Below are positions 39,262 to 48,587 of a DNA stretch of 64,000 nucleotides, in pieces. Each line of letters begins with the position of its first letter. The stretch's first letter is position 1. Below the pieces are notes generated by a model. That model searched no databases, was not told where the DNA came from, and saw nothing but the letters and a program-made list of their open reading frames with translations. The DNA is from Rhodanobacter sp. T12-5 (GTDB taxonomy: Bacteria > Pseudomonadota > Gammaproteobacteria > Xanthomonadales > Rhodanobacteraceae), in the NCBI RefSeq assembly GCF_008329435.1, contig NZ_NPKN01000009.1, forward strand, positions 1-64,000. Reading direction: 5' to 3'. The translations under genes were made by a program, and so were the position numbers.

Positions 39262-39825
39262 TCAGATCTTGCCGACCAGGTCCAGCGACGGCGCCAGGGT
39301 CTTCTCGCCTTCCTTCCACTTGGCCGGGCAGACTTCACCCGGGTGGGTGGCGACGTACTGCGCGGCCTTCACCTTGCGCAGCAATTCCTTGGCGTCGCGG
39401 CCGATGCCGCCGGCCGTGATCTCGACGATCTGGATCTTGCCCGCTGGATCGATCACGAAGGTGCCGCGATCGGCAATGCCGTCGGCTTCGATCAGCACGT
39501 CGAAGTTGCGCGAAAGCGCGTGGGTCGGGTCGCCGACCATGGTGTAGTTGATCTTCTTCACCGCGTCGGAGGTGTCGTGCCAGGCCTTGTGAGCGAAGTG
39601 GGTGTCGGTGGAGACCGAGTAGATCTCGACGCCTAGCTTCTGGAATTCGGCGTAGTTGTCGGCCAGGTCCTCGAGCTCGGTCGGGCAGACGAACGTGAAG
39701 TCGGCTGGATAGAAGAACACCACCGACCACTTGCCCTTCAGATCGGCATCGCTGACTTCGATGAACTTGCCGGCCTTGAGGGCCTGGGCCTTGAACGGTT
39801 TCACTTCTGTGTTGATCAGAGACAT
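39262..39825 (-). CDS. ahpC: Alkyl hydroperoxide reductase subunit C (peroxiredoxin)
   Basis: 187 residues. The peroxidatic Cys47 is in DFTFVCPTE, the resolving Cys166 in GEVCPAKW, identical to the enterobacterial numbering. It reduces hydrogen peroxide, organic peroxides and peroxynitrite and is recycled by AhpF, encoded just downstream. Upstream (39826-39960) a minus-strand stretch with ATTGATAG and CAATTAGATTAAT could include a promoter and an OxyR-type site, but I cannot show one. The OxyR-like gene at 24695 lacks the sensor cysteines, so the true regulator is probably elsewhere. Confidence 0.96.
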   Translation of the reverse strand: MSLINTEVKPFKAQALKAGKFIEVSDADLKGKWSVVFFYPADFTFVCPTELEDLADNYAEFQKLGVEIYSVSTDTHFAHKAWHDTSDAVKKINYTMVGDPTHALSRNFDVLIEADGIADRGTFVIDPAGKIQIVEITAGGIGRDAKELLRKVKAAQYVATHPGEVCPAKWKEGEKTLAPSLDLVGKI

Positions 39826-39990
39826 CTTCTGGTTCCCGTGGTGGTTGAAGGGTTTGAAGGAATGTTACGAGCCATGACCCCATTAATCTAATTGATTGTC
39901 GGCATGGCTTCGATTGCACGTGCCTATCAATGATCGGTCGTGGTCCGGCTGACCCGGTAGCTGAAGTTCGACAGTTTCGGAGTGCCTGCG

Positions 39991-41307
39991 TTATGGCGAT
40001 GTCGCGAAGCGGCCGCGCAACTGGTGGTCGACCACCGTGGCGGTGACGATGTCGCTGCCCACGTTCACTGCGGTGCGCATCATGTCCAGGATGCGATCGA
40101 CGCCGATGACGATGCCGATGCCCTCGGGCGGAATGCCGAAGGTCGCCAGCAGGCCAGCGATCATCGGCAGCGAACCGCCGGGGATGCCGGCGACGGCCAC
40201 CGCGCTCAATACCGAGAGCAGCATCAGGATCGCCTGGTGGCCCAAACTCAGCTCCACGCCGAACGCCTGGGCCACGAACAGCACCACGCAGCCCTCGAAC
40301 AGGGCCGTGCCGCTCATGTTCATGGTCGCGCCCAGCGGCAGCACGAAGCCGGCCGTGCTGGGCGCGAGCTTCAACTCGTCGCGCGCCACCGCCAGCGAGG
40401 CGGGCAGGCAGGCGTTGCTGGAGCTGGTCGAGAACGCGGTGATCAGCAGCGGCCGGATCTGCCGGAAATAGGGCAGCGGCGAGCGGCCGGCCAGAAAGCG
40501 CAGCCACAACGACATGGTGCCGAACAGGTGCAACGCCAGCGCCACCGTGCAGCCGACCACGAACACCGACAGCGCCAGCAGCACATCCACGCCGACCTTG
40601 ACGATCACGCTGTAGATCATCGCCGGCACCGCGAAGGGGGCCAGTTGCAACGCGAAGCCGACGATCTTCGTCATCAGGTCGGTGATCGTGTCCAGTGCCA
40701 TCTGCACCCGCTTGCGCTCCTTCTCGCGCAATTGGGTGGCGGCCGCACCGGTCAGGATTGCGAACAGGATCAGTGGCAGCACGTCACCCAGCGCATCGCG
40801 GCTGGAGCCGGCCACCGCGCCGACCAGGTTGCGCGGCATGAACATCTCCACCAGCGTGTGGAAACTCATCGCGGGCTGGGTGGCCTTCCGGTCGATCGAC
40901 TGCTGCGCGCTGCTGCCGTATTCCTGCATCAGCTGGGTACGCGCCTGCTCGTCCAGATGGTGGCCCGGCTGCACCGTGTTCATCATCGCCAGGCCGATCG
41001 CCACGGCGATGACCATGTTGAGGAAGAACAACGCGAAGGTGCGCCCGGCCAGCGGGCCGAGCCGGTCCAGCCGGCCAAGCTGGGCCACGCCGGATGCCAG
41101 CGAGCTGAACACCAGCGGGATCACCACGAAGAACAGCATGCGCAGGAAGATCTGCCCGAACGGATCGAACACCGCGGCGGAGATTTTCTGCATCAGTGCC
41201 AGCGTGGGCGGATGCCACTGGCCGATGCCCAGCGTGGCCACGGCGGCGACCACGCCGATTACCAGGCCCCAGAGGATGCGTTTCGCGAGAGGAGCCGAGG
41301 TGCTCAT
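39991..41307 (-). CDS. Dicarboxylate/glutamate:cation symporter (DAACS family)
   Basis: 438 residues with about eight membrane helices and two hairpin loops. Family motifs are intact: the Ser-rich hairpin [16 protein letters not shown] (about 290), [10 protein letters not shown] and a late [20 protein letters not shown]. It takes up C4-dicarboxylates, glutamate or aspartate with protons or sodium; which one is not clear, although DctA and GltP are the closest characterised types. The start at 41307 was chosen over an upstream in-frame ATG because it gives the typical short cytoplasmic N-terminus. Confidence 0.9.
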   Translation of the reverse strand: MSTSAPLAKRILWGLVIGVVAAVATLGIGQWHPPTLALMQKISAAVFDPFGQIFLRMLFFVVIPLVFSSLASGVAQLGRLDRLGPLAGRTFALFFLNMVIAVAIGLAMMNTVQPGHHLDEQARTQLMQEYGSSAQQSIDRKATQPAMSFHTLVEMFMPRNLVGAVAGSSRDALGDVLPLILFAILTGAAATQLREKERKRVQMALDTITDLMTKIVGFALQLAPFAVPAMIYSVIVKVGVDVLLALSVFVVGCTVALALHLFGTMSLWLRFLAGRSPLPYFRQIRPLLITAFSTSSSNACLPASLAVARDELKLAPSTAGFVLPLGATMNMSGTALFEGCVVLFVAQAFGVELSLGHQAILMLLSVLSAVAVAGIPGGSLPMIAGLLATFGIPPEGIGIVIGVDRILDMMRTAVNVGSDIVTATVVDHQLRGRFATSP

Positions 41308-41459
41308 CCGAGCGAATGTACGGGGCAACAGCGGATTCGTCACGCAAGAAATTGCGACCGGCTGCCAGGTTGGCACAAACGGGCGTTGCGGGGGGCCGGA
41401 AGGTCCAATCCCGGCAGGAGCTGCGGTGGGCTAAAATGAACGTTTTTGATGGAGGCGAC

Positions 41460-42344
41460 ATGACACAGCCAGCATCCCCCGGCGCACGCTTTCGGGGCGC
41501 CCTGACGGTCGAGCAGCCGTTGCAGGTCATGGGCGCGATCACTGCCTACGCCGGTTTGATGGCCAAGCGCGTCGGCTACAAGGCGCTGTACCTGTCCGGC
41601 GGCGGCGTGGCCGCCAACTCGCTGGGCATGCCGGACCTGGGCATCAGCACGATGGAGGACGTACTTACCGACGCGCGCCGCATCGTCGACGCCACCGGCC
41701 TGCCGCTGCTGGTCGACATCGATACCGGCTGGGGCGGGGCGTTCAACATCGCCCGCACCATCCGTTCGTTCGAGCGTGTGGGCGTGGCGGCGGTGCACAT
41801 GGAGGACCAGGTCGGCCAGAAGCGCTGCGGGCATCGCCCCGGCAAGGAAGTGGTGCCGAAGGACGAGATGGTCGACCGCGTCAAGGCGGCGGTGGATGCG
41901 CGTACCGATCCGGGCTTCGTGATCATGGCGCGCACCGATGCGGCCGCCGTGGAGGGCATCGACTCGGCGATCGAGCGCGCCTGCGCCTATGTCGAGGCCG
42001 GCGCCGACATGATCTTCCCCGAGGCGATGAGGACGCTGGACGACTACCGCAAGTTCAAGGCCGCGGTGAAGGTGCCGATCCTCGCCAACCTCACCGAGTT
42101 CGGTTCCACCCCATTCTTCACCACCGACGAATTGCGCGAAGCCGGCGTGGACATCGCGCTGTACTGCTGCGGCGCCTATCGCGCGATGAACAAGGCCGCG
42201 CTCAATTTCTACGAGACCGTGCGCCGCGAAGGCACGCAGAAGAACATCATCGACACCTTGCAGACGCGCGAGGAGCTGTACGACTTCCTCGGTTATCACG
42301 CCTACGAGGACAAGCTCGACACGCTGTTTTCGAAGCAAAGCTGA
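41460..42344 (+). CDS. prpB: 2-methylisocitrate lyase
   Basis: 294 residues, matching PrpB (296 in E. coli). The catalytic Cys is in the loop [10 protein letters not shown] (about 122), and metal ligands lie in DIDTGWGG and HMEDQ. It cleaves 2-methylisocitrate to pyruvate and succinate, the last step of the propionate-degrading methylcitrate cycle. GGAGG lies 6 bases upstream of the ATG at 41460; an ATG at 41436 is in frame but has no such site. prpC follows after 73 bases; there is no prpR beside them. Confidence 0.95.
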   Translation: MTQPASPGARFRGALTVEQPLQVMGAITAYAGLMAKRVGYKALYLSGGGVAANSLGMPDLGISTMEDVLTDARRIVDATGLPLLVDIDTGWGGAFNIARTIRSFERVGVAAVHMEDQVGQKRCGHRPGKEVVPKDEMVDRVKAAVDARTDPGFVIMARTDAAAVEGIDSAIERACAYVEAGADMIFPEAMRTLDDYRKFKAAVKVPILANLTEFGSTPFFTTDELREAGVDIALYCCGAYRAMNKAALNFYETVRREGTQKNIIDTLQTREELYDFLGYHAYEDKLDTLFSKQS

Positions 42345-42359
42345 CCGTCCACCTTGCGT

Positions 42360-42383
42360 GCGGAACCCGTCGACGGGTTCCGC
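42360..42383 (+). other. Hairpin between prpB and prpC
   Basis: A perfect 24-base palindrome gcggaacccg-tcga-cgggttccgc just after the prpB stop. It would fold in the transcript and may stabilise prpB mRNA or limit read-through into prpC; there is no T-run. Confidence 0.6.
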
Positions 42384-42417
42384 CGAAAAGAACAAACCTG
42401 CACCCTGGAGATTTCCG

Positions 42418-43563
42418 ATGAGCGAGCAAGCCCTTCCCAAGGCCAAGAAATCCGTCGCCCTGTCCGGCGTGGCCGCGGGCAACACCGCGCTGTGCACGGT
42501 CGGCCGCAGCGGCAACGACCTGCATTACCGCGGCTACGACATCCACGATCTGGCCGCCAAGGGCTGCTTCGAGGAAGTGGCTTACTTGCTCGTGCATGGC
42601 GTGCTGCCGACCTGGACCGAACTGAACAACTACCGCTCGCGGCTGAAGCGCCTGCGTGGCCTGCCGGCGCCGGTCAAGGCGGCGATGGAACTGCTGCCCG
42701 CCGCCACCCATCCGATGGACGTGTTGCGCACCGGCTGCTCGGTGCTGGGCACCGTTCTGCCGGAGAAGGACGACCACAACGTCACCGGCGCGCGCGACAT
42801 CGCCGACCGGCTGATGGCGAGTTTCGGCTCGATGCTGCTGTACTGGTACCACTTCAGCCACAACGGCAAGCGCATCGAGACCGAGACCGACGACGACTCG
42901 ATCGCCGCGCATTTCCTGCACCTGCTGCACGGCAAGAAGCCCAGCGACCTGCACGCGCAGGCGCTGGACAAGTCGTTGGTGCTGTATGCCGAGCACGAGT
43001 TCAATGCCTCGACCTTCGCCGCCCGCGTCATCGCCGGCACCGGTTCGGACATGTACTCGGCGATCACCGGCGCGATCGGCGCGCTTCGCGGCCCGAAGCA
43101 CGGCGGCGCCAACGAAGTGGCGATGGAGATCATTGCGCGCTACCGCAGCGCCAACGACGCGGAAGCCGACATCCGTGCCCGCGTCGAGCGCAAGGAAATC
43201 ATCATCGGCTTCGGCCACCCGGTCTATACCGTGTCCGACCCGCGCAACGAGATCATCAAGGAGATCTCGCGCAAACTGTGCACCGACGGCGGCAACCCGA
43301 CCCTGTTCGATGTTTCCGAGCGGATCGAGAAGGTGATGGGCGAGACCAAGAAGATGTTCCCCAACCTGGACTGGTTCTCGGCCAGCGCGTATCACATGAT
43401 GGGCGTCCCCACCGCCATGTTCACGCCGCTGTTCGTGATCTCGCGCACCTCCGGCTGGAGCGCACACGTGATCGAGCAGCGCGAGGACGGCAAGATCATC
43501 CGTCCCAGCGCGAACTACACCGGACCCGAGGACCAAGCCTACGTGCCGATCGACAAGCGCTGA
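42418..43563 (+). CDS. prpC: 2-methylcitrate synthase
   Basis: 381 residues, the short citrate-synthase form typical of PrpC. Catalytic His and Asp are in [12 protein letters not shown] and [14 protein letters not shown], with a late Arg in FVISRTSGW. It condenses propionyl-CoA with oxaloacetate. Ribosome binding at ctggaga, 7 bases upstream. It follows prpB and has its own terminator. prpD is present 2 kb further on, so the pathway is complete if AcnA or another aconitase performs the remaining hydration. Confidence 0.94.
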   Translation: MSEQALPKAKKSVALSGVAAGNTALCTVGRSGNDLHYRGYDIHDLAAKGCFEEVAYLLVHGVLPTWTELNNYRSRLKRLRGLPAPVKAAMELLPAATHPMDVLRTGCSVLGTVLPEKDDHNVTGARDIADRLMASFGSMLLYWYHFSHNGKRIETETDDDSIAAHFLHLLHGKKPSDLHAQALDKSLVLYAEHEFNASTFAARVIAGTGSDMYSAITGAIGALRGPKHGGANEVAMEIIARYRSANDAEADIRARVERKEIIIGFGHPVYTVSDPRNEIIKEISRKLCTDGGNPTLFDVSERIEKVMGETKKMFPNLDWFSASAYHMMGVPTAMFTPLFVISRTSGWSAHVIEQREDGKIIRPSANYTGPEDQAYVPIDKR

Positions 43564-43585
43564 AAGCTGGTCCGCAAGAGAGGCA

Positions 43586-43611
43586 AAAGGGGAGCCGCCT
43601 GGCTCCCCTTT
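43586..43611 (+). terminator. Terminator after prpC
   Basis: aaaggggagcc/ggctcccctttt-type stem of 11 bp with loop gcct; A-tract and T-tract flank it, so it may work in both directions. Confidence 0.85.
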
Positions 43612-43719
43612 GCATGGGCAACTTCAGTCGCGATATTTGCGATTCAGGCTGATTCGGCCCCGGCGCATTGCAGCTGAAGCTGGTCCGCAGCCACTCGCGG
43701 AATGTCGAACCATTGCTGC

Positions 43720-43929
43720 CTATTCGGCATCGACATAATGCAGCAGGTCGCCGGGTTGGCAATCGAGCGTCTTGCAAATGGCCTCCAGCGTGCCAAAGCG
43801 CACGCCCTTGACCTTGCCCTGTTTGAGCAGGGACAAATTGGCCTCGGTGATGCCGATCGCCGTCGCCAGATCCTTGGATTTCATCTTGCGCCGGGCCAGC
43901 ATGATGTCGAGTTCGATGATGATCGGCAT
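43720..43929 (-). CDS. Small XRE/Cro-type DNA-binding protein (YozG-like)
   Basis: 69 residues, almost entirely an HTH: MLARRKMKSKDLATAIGITEANLSLLKQGKVKGVRFGTLEAICKTLDCQPGDLL. Its ATG overlaps the stop of the DUF2975 gene by one base (TGATG), so the two are coupled. Such pairs of a DUF2975 membrane protein with a YozG-like regulator are widespread; the membrane protein may sequester or sense for the regulator. The start at 43929 gives the classic length. It is transcribed against prpB-prpC. Confidence 0.9.
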   Translation of the reverse strand: MPIIIELDIMLARRKMKSKDLATAIGITEANLSLLKQGKVKGVRFGTLEAICKTLDCQPGDLLHYVDAE

Positions 43930-44525
43930 CAAACGAATGCCCGATTTTCCTCTGCCGCACGGGCGCCTTCGCGCACCATCTCGGCGACGACGTAGGCGAG
44001 GATGGCTGCGGTGAGCGTACCCAGGAAGCCGAGGCTGAAACTGAGCTGATACTGCGCGATCTGGCTGGCGGCAACCCATCCGATCGTAAAGCCGCCGACG
44101 ATATTGGCGACCAGCGCATGGCCCAGCCAGGTGAAGCGTCGGGCCACGGCAAAGCTGAGCGGGGCTTGCGTATACAGCGACTTGCCCAGTTTGCGCAGAC
44201 AGATGATCGGTGCCATGGCCACGGCGAAACCCAGTACCCATGCGAACGCCAGCATAGAAACGTTGTACGAGGTTTTCGGCAACAGATGCCAGTGTTCGAG
44301 CAGGTGTTGCGCCAAGGCCGGATCGCTTGACCCGGAACCCCTGGCCTGCCAGAGCAAAAGCGCCATCAGCAACCACCAGGCCACGGTACAAAACGCAAAT
44401 ACGCTGGCGAATGACATCAAGTCACGAGCGCGTCGCTGGATGCGGGTAGGGTGGGTTCCGGCCTCGGAACCGCGGGGTTTGCCGAACACGGCACCGACCT
44501 GTTTGATGCGGGCAACAACCGGCAT
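43929..44525 (-). CDS. DUF2975 family membrane protein
   Basis: 198 residues with four hydrophobic segments (FASVFAFCTVAWWLLMALLLW; MLAFAWVLGFAVAMAPII; ALVANIVGGFTIGWVAAS; LGFLGTLTAAILAYVVAEMV). The length and its coupling to a small XRE regulator identify the DUF2975 group by context and topology. The ATG at 44525 was chosen; it follows a tttcctcttggc leader with no strong ribosome binding site (rare A/T stretch tatcttaaaacaataataa before it looks like a promoter region). Function unknown. Confidence 0.8.
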   Translation of the reverse strand: MPVVARIKQVGAVFGKPRGSEAGTHPTRIQRRARDLMSFASVFAFCTVAWWLLMALLLWQARGSGSSDPALAQHLLEHWHLLPKTSYNVSMLAFAWVLGFAVAMAPIICLRKLGKSLYTQAPLSFAVARRFTWLGHALVANIVGGFTIGWVAASQIAQYQLSFSLGFLGTLTAAILAYVVAEMVREGARAAEENRAFV

Positions 44526-44588
44526 GGTTTTTCCTCTTGGCAACGATAAATTATCTTAAAACAATAATAATTCATTGCGCAAGGGAAG

Positions 44589-45269
44589 CTATCGAGGTCG
44601 GACTTTCCTGTTGTTCGCTGCCCACCAGCCACCACCGCAAATGCCGAGCACCAGCGCGGCGTCCAACGCATAACGTACCCAGGCGTGCGCGTCGAACCAG
44701 GCGCGCACGAGATGATCGTGTCCGATCATCCGTCCGGCGGTGAACGCGATGGCACCGGCGCCGATGTACATGATGATGGGGAAGCGACTGATCAGCTTCA
44801 GGATCAGGGTCGACCCCCAGACCACCAGCGGCACGCTCACCAGCAGGCCGATGATGACCAGGCCCAGGTGGCCCTTCGATGCACCGGCGATCGCCAGCAC
44901 ATTGTCCAGGCCCATCAAGGCATCCGCGACGATGATCGTGCGCAACGCCTGCCAGAACGAGTCGGCGGCGCTGATGTTGGGATCGTCGTCATCGCCATGA
45001 CGCAGAAGTTTCCACGCGATCGGCAGCAACAGCAGTCCGCCGGCCAGCATCAGTCCCGGCAACTTGAGCAGATAGACGACAACGGCGGTGAGTGCGAAAC
45101 GGACGGCGACCGCGCCGAATGTACCCCAGAAAACCGCCTTCCTCTGCAGCGCTTTCGGCAACCGACTGGCAGCCATGGCAATGACAATGGCGTTGTCGCC
45201 AGCCAGCACGAGGTCGAGCAGGATGATGGCCAGCAGGCCAGAGAAAAATTCGGTACCGGTGAATTCCAT
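44589..45269 (-). CDS. TerC-family membrane protein (putative manganese exporter)
   Basis: 226 residues with seven predicted helices. Acidic membrane motifs of TerC/YkoY/Alx proteins are visible: LLDLVLAGDNAIVIAMA (about 18-34) and VADALMGLDNVLAIAGAS (about 125-142). Members export Mn(II) or assist metalation of secreted enzymes. The start at 45269 is preceded by a long leader that carries a yybP-ykoY riboswitch (45330-45446), which strongly supports a manganese role. A second start at 45281 would add four residues. It lies between the XRE/DUF2975 pair and prpD, on the opposite strand to prpD. Confidence 0.9.
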   Translation of the reverse strand: MEFTGTEFFSGLLAIILLDLVLAGDNAIVIAMAASRLPKALQRKAVFWGTFGAVAVRFALTAVVVYLLKLPGLMLAGGLLLLPIAWKLLRHGDDDDPNISAADSFWQALRTIIVADALMGLDNVLAIAGASKGHLGLVIIGLLVSVPLVVWGSTLILKLISRFPIIMYIGAGAIAFTAGRMIGHDHLVRAWFDAHAWVRYALDAALVLGICGGGWWAANNRKVRPR

Positions 45270-45329
45270 GGGGGGTTCCATGCGCGTCGGACAATGCGGT
45301 GGAGACGGACGCGCGCGGCCCGTGTCCAC

Positions 45330-45446
45330 CACAAAAGTCTCGTCCGCAGGATGAACTGCCGCAGTGACCGGAGCGAGGCTTCGCTCGTGTTGACGATCAC
45401 TGCACCGAGGCAGAGGAACCTGCTTCGGGAACTACTCCCCTTTGGG
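45330..45446 (-). ncRNA. yybP-ykoY manganese riboswitch upstream of the TerC gene
   Basis: The minus-strand leader has the conserved 5' element AAAGGGGAGTAG (45443-45432), the internal CGTCAACACGA with a small hairpin (gagcgaagcctcgctc), and the 3' closing element GACGAGACTTT (about 45344-45334). These are the hallmarks of the yybP-ykoY element, whose cross-helix pocket binds Mn(II). The 3' end lies about 60 bases before the TerC start, so control could be on translation or termination. Members usually turn on Mn exporters such as mntP and alx. Confidence 0.85.
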
Positions 45447-45546
45447 ATGTGTTTGTTGGATTGTCGGGGGCGGCGTACGCGCGGTCAAGCAACGCCGACC
45501 GTGTCAGTCAGCTAAAATGGCGGTTTTCCCTGCCGCGAGATCCCTC

Positions 45547-46998
45547 ATGAGTGCGCACGACATCCGTTCCGCCGTCCGTCCCGATTCCGACCAGCCGCTG
45601 ACCGACATCGCCGATTACGTTGTCGACTACCAGATCGATTCGAAGGAGGCCTACGACACCGCGCGCTACATGCTGCTCGACTCGCTGGGTACCGCGATGC
45701 TGGCGATGAAGTTTCCGGAATGCGTGAAGCACCTCGGCCCGCTGGTTCCCGGTGCCACGTTGCCGGGCGGCGCGCGCGTACCGGGTACCAGCCATGAGCT
45801 GGATCCGGTGCAGGCGGCGTTCGCGATCGGCACGCAGATCCGCTGGCTCGATTTCAACGACACCTGGCTGGCGGCGGAGTGGGGCCATCCTTCGGACAAC
45901 CTCGGCAGCATCCTGGCGGTGGGCGACTACCTCAGCCGCAAAGCCGAACGCGAAGGCGGCCAGTCGCTGACCGTGCGCGACGTCCTCGGTTACGCGATCA
46001 AGGCGCATGAAATCCAGGGTTGCTACGCGCTGCTGAACAGTTTCAACCGTGTCGGTCAGGATCACGTGATCCTGGTGCGGCTGGCGTCGACCGCGGTCGC
46101 CACGGCGATGCTCGGCGGCAACAAGGAACAGATCACCACCGCCGTTTCGCACAGCTGGATCGACAACGGCGCGCTGCGCACCTATCGCCACGCCCCGAAC
46201 ACCGGCCCGCGCAAGAGCTGGGCCGCCGGCGATGCCTGCCGTCGGGCGGTGACCCACGCGATCAACGCGGTGTATCGCGGCGTTGTCGGCTATCCGTCGG
46301 CGCTGAGCGCGAAAACCTGGGGTTTCTACGATGTCGCCTTCAACGGCAAGCCGTTCGAATTCGAGCGCCCGTTCGGCAGCTACGTCATGGAGAACGTGCT
46401 GTTCAAGATCAGCTACCCGGCTGAATTCCACGCACAGACCGCCGTGGAATGCGCCATGCAGCTGCACGGCGAGGTTGCCGCCAAGCTCGACCAGATCGAG
46501 AAAATCGTCATCGAGACGCAGGAGGCCGGCAGCCGCATCATCGACAAGACCGGCCCGCTGGCGAACTATGCCGATCGCGACCACTGCATCCAGTACATGG
46601 TGGCCGTGCCGCTGATCTTCGGCCGTCTGGGGGCCAGTGACTACAACGACGACGTGGCAGCCGATCCGCGTATCGACGCACTGCGCGACAAAATGGTGGT
46701 CAGCGAGAATCCGCAGTTCACACGTGACTATTTCGACCCTGCCAAGCGCTACATCGGCAACTCGTTGCAGGTGTTCTTCACGGATGGCAGCAGCACACAG
46801 AAGGTTTCGATCGACTACCCGATTGGCCACCGCAAGCGCCGGGCCGAAGGCATCCCGGTGTTGTTGACCAAGTTCGAGGCGGCCATGCGCGGCCATCTGC
46901 CGGCCCATCGCGTGAAGGCCGTCATGGACGCAGTGAAGGATCCGGCGCGGTTCGATGCCATGCCGCTGCAAGACTTTCTTGGTCTCTTCACATTGTAA
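45547..46998 (+). CDS. prpD: 2-methylcitrate dehydratase
   Basis: 483 residues (E. coli PrpD 483). N-terminal helical MmgE/PrpD domain with LLDSLGTAMLAM and the conserved DFNDTWLAAEWGHPSDNLG (about 100-118), SFNRVGQDHV and TGPRKSWAAGDA. It dehydrates 2-methylcitrate to 2-methylaconitate. It is about 2 kb from prpB-prpC, separated by three minus-strand genes, so it has its own promoter; a gctaaaatgg -10-like box lies some 30 bases upstream. The reading frame continues upstream but MSAHDIRSA at 45547 is the family start. Confidence 0.94.
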   Translation: MSAHDIRSAVRPDSDQPLTDIADYVVDYQIDSKEAYDTARYMLLDSLGTAMLAMKFPECVKHLGPLVPGATLPGGARVPGTSHELDPVQAAFAIGTQIRWLDFNDTWLAAEWGHPSDNLGSILAVGDYLSRKAEREGGQSLTVRDVLGYAIKAHEIQGCYALLNSFNRVGQDHVILVRLASTAVATAMLGGNKEQITTAVSHSWIDNGALRTYRHAPNTGPRKSWAAGDACRRAVTHAINAVYRGVVGYPSALSAKTWGFYDVAFNGKPFEFERPFGSYVMENVLFKISYPAEFHAQTAVECAMQLHGEVAAKLDQIEKIVIETQEAGSRIIDKTGPLANYADRDHCIQYMVAVPLIFGRLGASDYNDDVAADPRIDALRDKMVVSENPQFTRDYFDPAKRYIGNSLQVFFTDGSSTQKVSIDYPIGHRKRRAEGIPVLLTKFEAAMRGHLPAHRVKAVMDAVKDPARFDAMPLQDFLGLFTL

Positions 46999-47304
46999 AG
47001 ACAATGTGAGTGGATGATTAAGGCTGGCGTGCGAGCGTATTTTCACCGAATGGCCGTCAGCCAATTAAGATGAACAGGGCATTTGGATGGATAGATCTTT
47101 CCTGAACGAAGTCTCACCAGGTATTGGTTGTCCAAGTGTTAACCTCCGCACGACTTAACGATTTTGCTACACTCTTCCCCGCTTGTCGCAGAGACGCCAA
47201 GCAGGGGCTACCACAAAGCTCTGAATGACGTAGTTCAGTTCTGACGCGCGACTTCCAGTTGGGGTCGAACGGACGCGAAAACCTAATTAATGAGGAGACA
47301 CCTG
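46999..47304 (+). promoter_or_regulatory. Promoter and leader region of the OmpA-family gene
   Basis: About 300 bases without a gene, A/T-richer than the surroundings, leading into ompA. A gctacact box near 47166-47173 is a possible -10. The long leader with several short inverted repeats could allow post-transcriptional control by small RNAs with Hfq, as for many porins; that is inference. Confidence 0.45.
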
Positions 47305-48453
47305 ATGAAACGTAAGGGCTTGTATTTTCTGATAGCGCTGGCCCTGGGCGGCGTAGGTGCCGTTCATGCGCAGGACATTTCCGCCCCCGCCGATGCTGCC
47401 ACCACGGCCACGGCCACCTCGACCTATGACGGTCGCTGGTATATCGCTCCGACCATTGGCGGCTATTACAACGATGGCGACCGCAATACCAATAGCCGCC
47501 AGTTTTATTATGGCCTCGGTTTTGGTCGTTTCTTCACGCCGAACATGTCGGTCGATGCGTTTATCGATCGCACCAAGCGTAATCGCGATGCTGGCGCCGC
47601 AGCTGGCGGCGGCCGCAGTGGTGAAGGTTGGGCGAACAACACGATCGGCGTTGCCGCACGTTTCTACGCCGGAGACTGGAACGCATGGCGTCCGTACCTG
47701 CTGGCTGGCCTGATGGGCAGCCACCACCAGACGGCCAACGAAAGCGGTTGGTCGCCGGCGGCTGAACTGGGTGGCGGCGTGTCCAAGACGGTTTCCGACA
47801 GCTCGGACATTCGTCTCGAGGCCGGTTACCGTTACGACCATGACAACAAGACCCAGTCGAACAAGAGCGGTTACGGCGACTGGTTCCTTGGCTTCAGCGT
47901 GGTCTCGCGCTTCGGCGCTCCGGCAGCAGCAGCTCCGGCCCCGGTCGCGGCGACCCCGCCGCCGCCGGATTGCTCCACCCTCGACAGCGATGGCGACAGC
48001 GTCAACGATTGCGACGACAAGTGCCCGGGTACCACGGCCGGCACCATCGTCGGTCCGGATGGTTGCGCACAGAAGGTTGTCATCGACCTGCGCGGCGTGA
48101 ACTTCAAGTTCGATCGCCCGAAGAAGGGCGAGACCGACATCTCGAAGTCGCTGGCCGAGCCGAGTGCCGATTCGATCGCGGTGCTGAACCAGGCCGTCGA
48201 TACCCTGCAGCGTTATCCGCAGGTGCATGTGACGGTTGCCGGTTACACCGACTCGAAGGGTACCGACGAATACAACCAGAGCCTGTCCGAGCGTCGCGCG
48301 AAAATCGTGTATGACTACCTGACCAGCCACGGTATCGACGCCAGCCGCCTGGAAGGCCCGATCGGTCATGGTGAAAGCAATCCGATTGGCGACAATGCAA
48401 CCGACTCCGGTCGTGCGCAGAACCGTCGTACGGAACTGCAGGTTCAGCAGTAA
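47305..48453 (+). CDS. OmpA-family outer-membrane protein with TSP3-type calcium repeat
   Basis: 382 residues. Signal peptide LYFLIALALGGVGAVHA, an N-terminal beta-barrel-like domain (about 40-210, WYIAPTIGGYYNDGDRN... FLGFSVVSRFG), an Ala/Pro linker (APAAAAPAPVAATPPPPD), one thrombospondin-3-like Asp-rich repeat (DSDGDSVNDCDDKCPGT) with a Cys pair, and a C-terminal OmpA domain (VTVAGYTDSKGTDEYNQSLSERRAKIVYDYL) that binds peptidoglycan. GAGGAG is 8 bases upstream of the ATG. Codon use looks that of a highly expressed gene. It probably links outer membrane and cell wall. Confidence 0.93.
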   Translation: MKRKGLYFLIALALGGVGAVHAQDISAPADAATTATATSTYDGRWYIAPTIGGYYNDGDRNTNSRQFYYGLGFGRFFTPNMSVDAFIDRTKRNRDAGAAAGGGRSGEGWANNTIGVAARFYAGDWNAWRPYLLAGLMGSHHQTANESGWSPAAELGGGVSKTVSDSSDIRLEAGYRYDHDNKTQSNKSGYGDWFLGFSVVSRFGAPAAAAPAPVAATPPPPDCSTLDSDGDSVNDCDDKCPGTTAGTIVGPDGCAQKVVIDLRGVNFKFDRPKKGETDISKSLAEPSADSIAVLNQAVDTLQRYPQVHVTVAGYTDSKGTDEYNQSLSERRAKIVYDYLTSHGIDASRLEGPIGHGESNPIGDNATDSGRAQNRRTELQVQQ

Positions 48454-48478
48454 TCGAGCCGCAGTAATGCAGTAATGA

Positions 48479-48507
48479 AAAACCCGGCTTCGGCCGGGTT
48501 TTTTTTG
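48479..48507 (+). terminator. Intrinsic terminator of the OmpA-family gene
   Basis: aacccggc/gccgggtt stem with a stable ttcg tetraloop followed by T8. Confidence 0.96.
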
Positions 48508-48587
48508 CTCCTGAAAAACCCCGGCCAAAGCTTCCGGGACATGGTTTGTCCTTGTCGTGACTCGACAATCGCCTATACGCTATCGGG

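Noticed and set aside
39826..39960. OxyR binding site upstream of ahpC
   Set aside because: ATAG and CTAT-like pieces are present but not in the spacing of the known motif, so no site is called.
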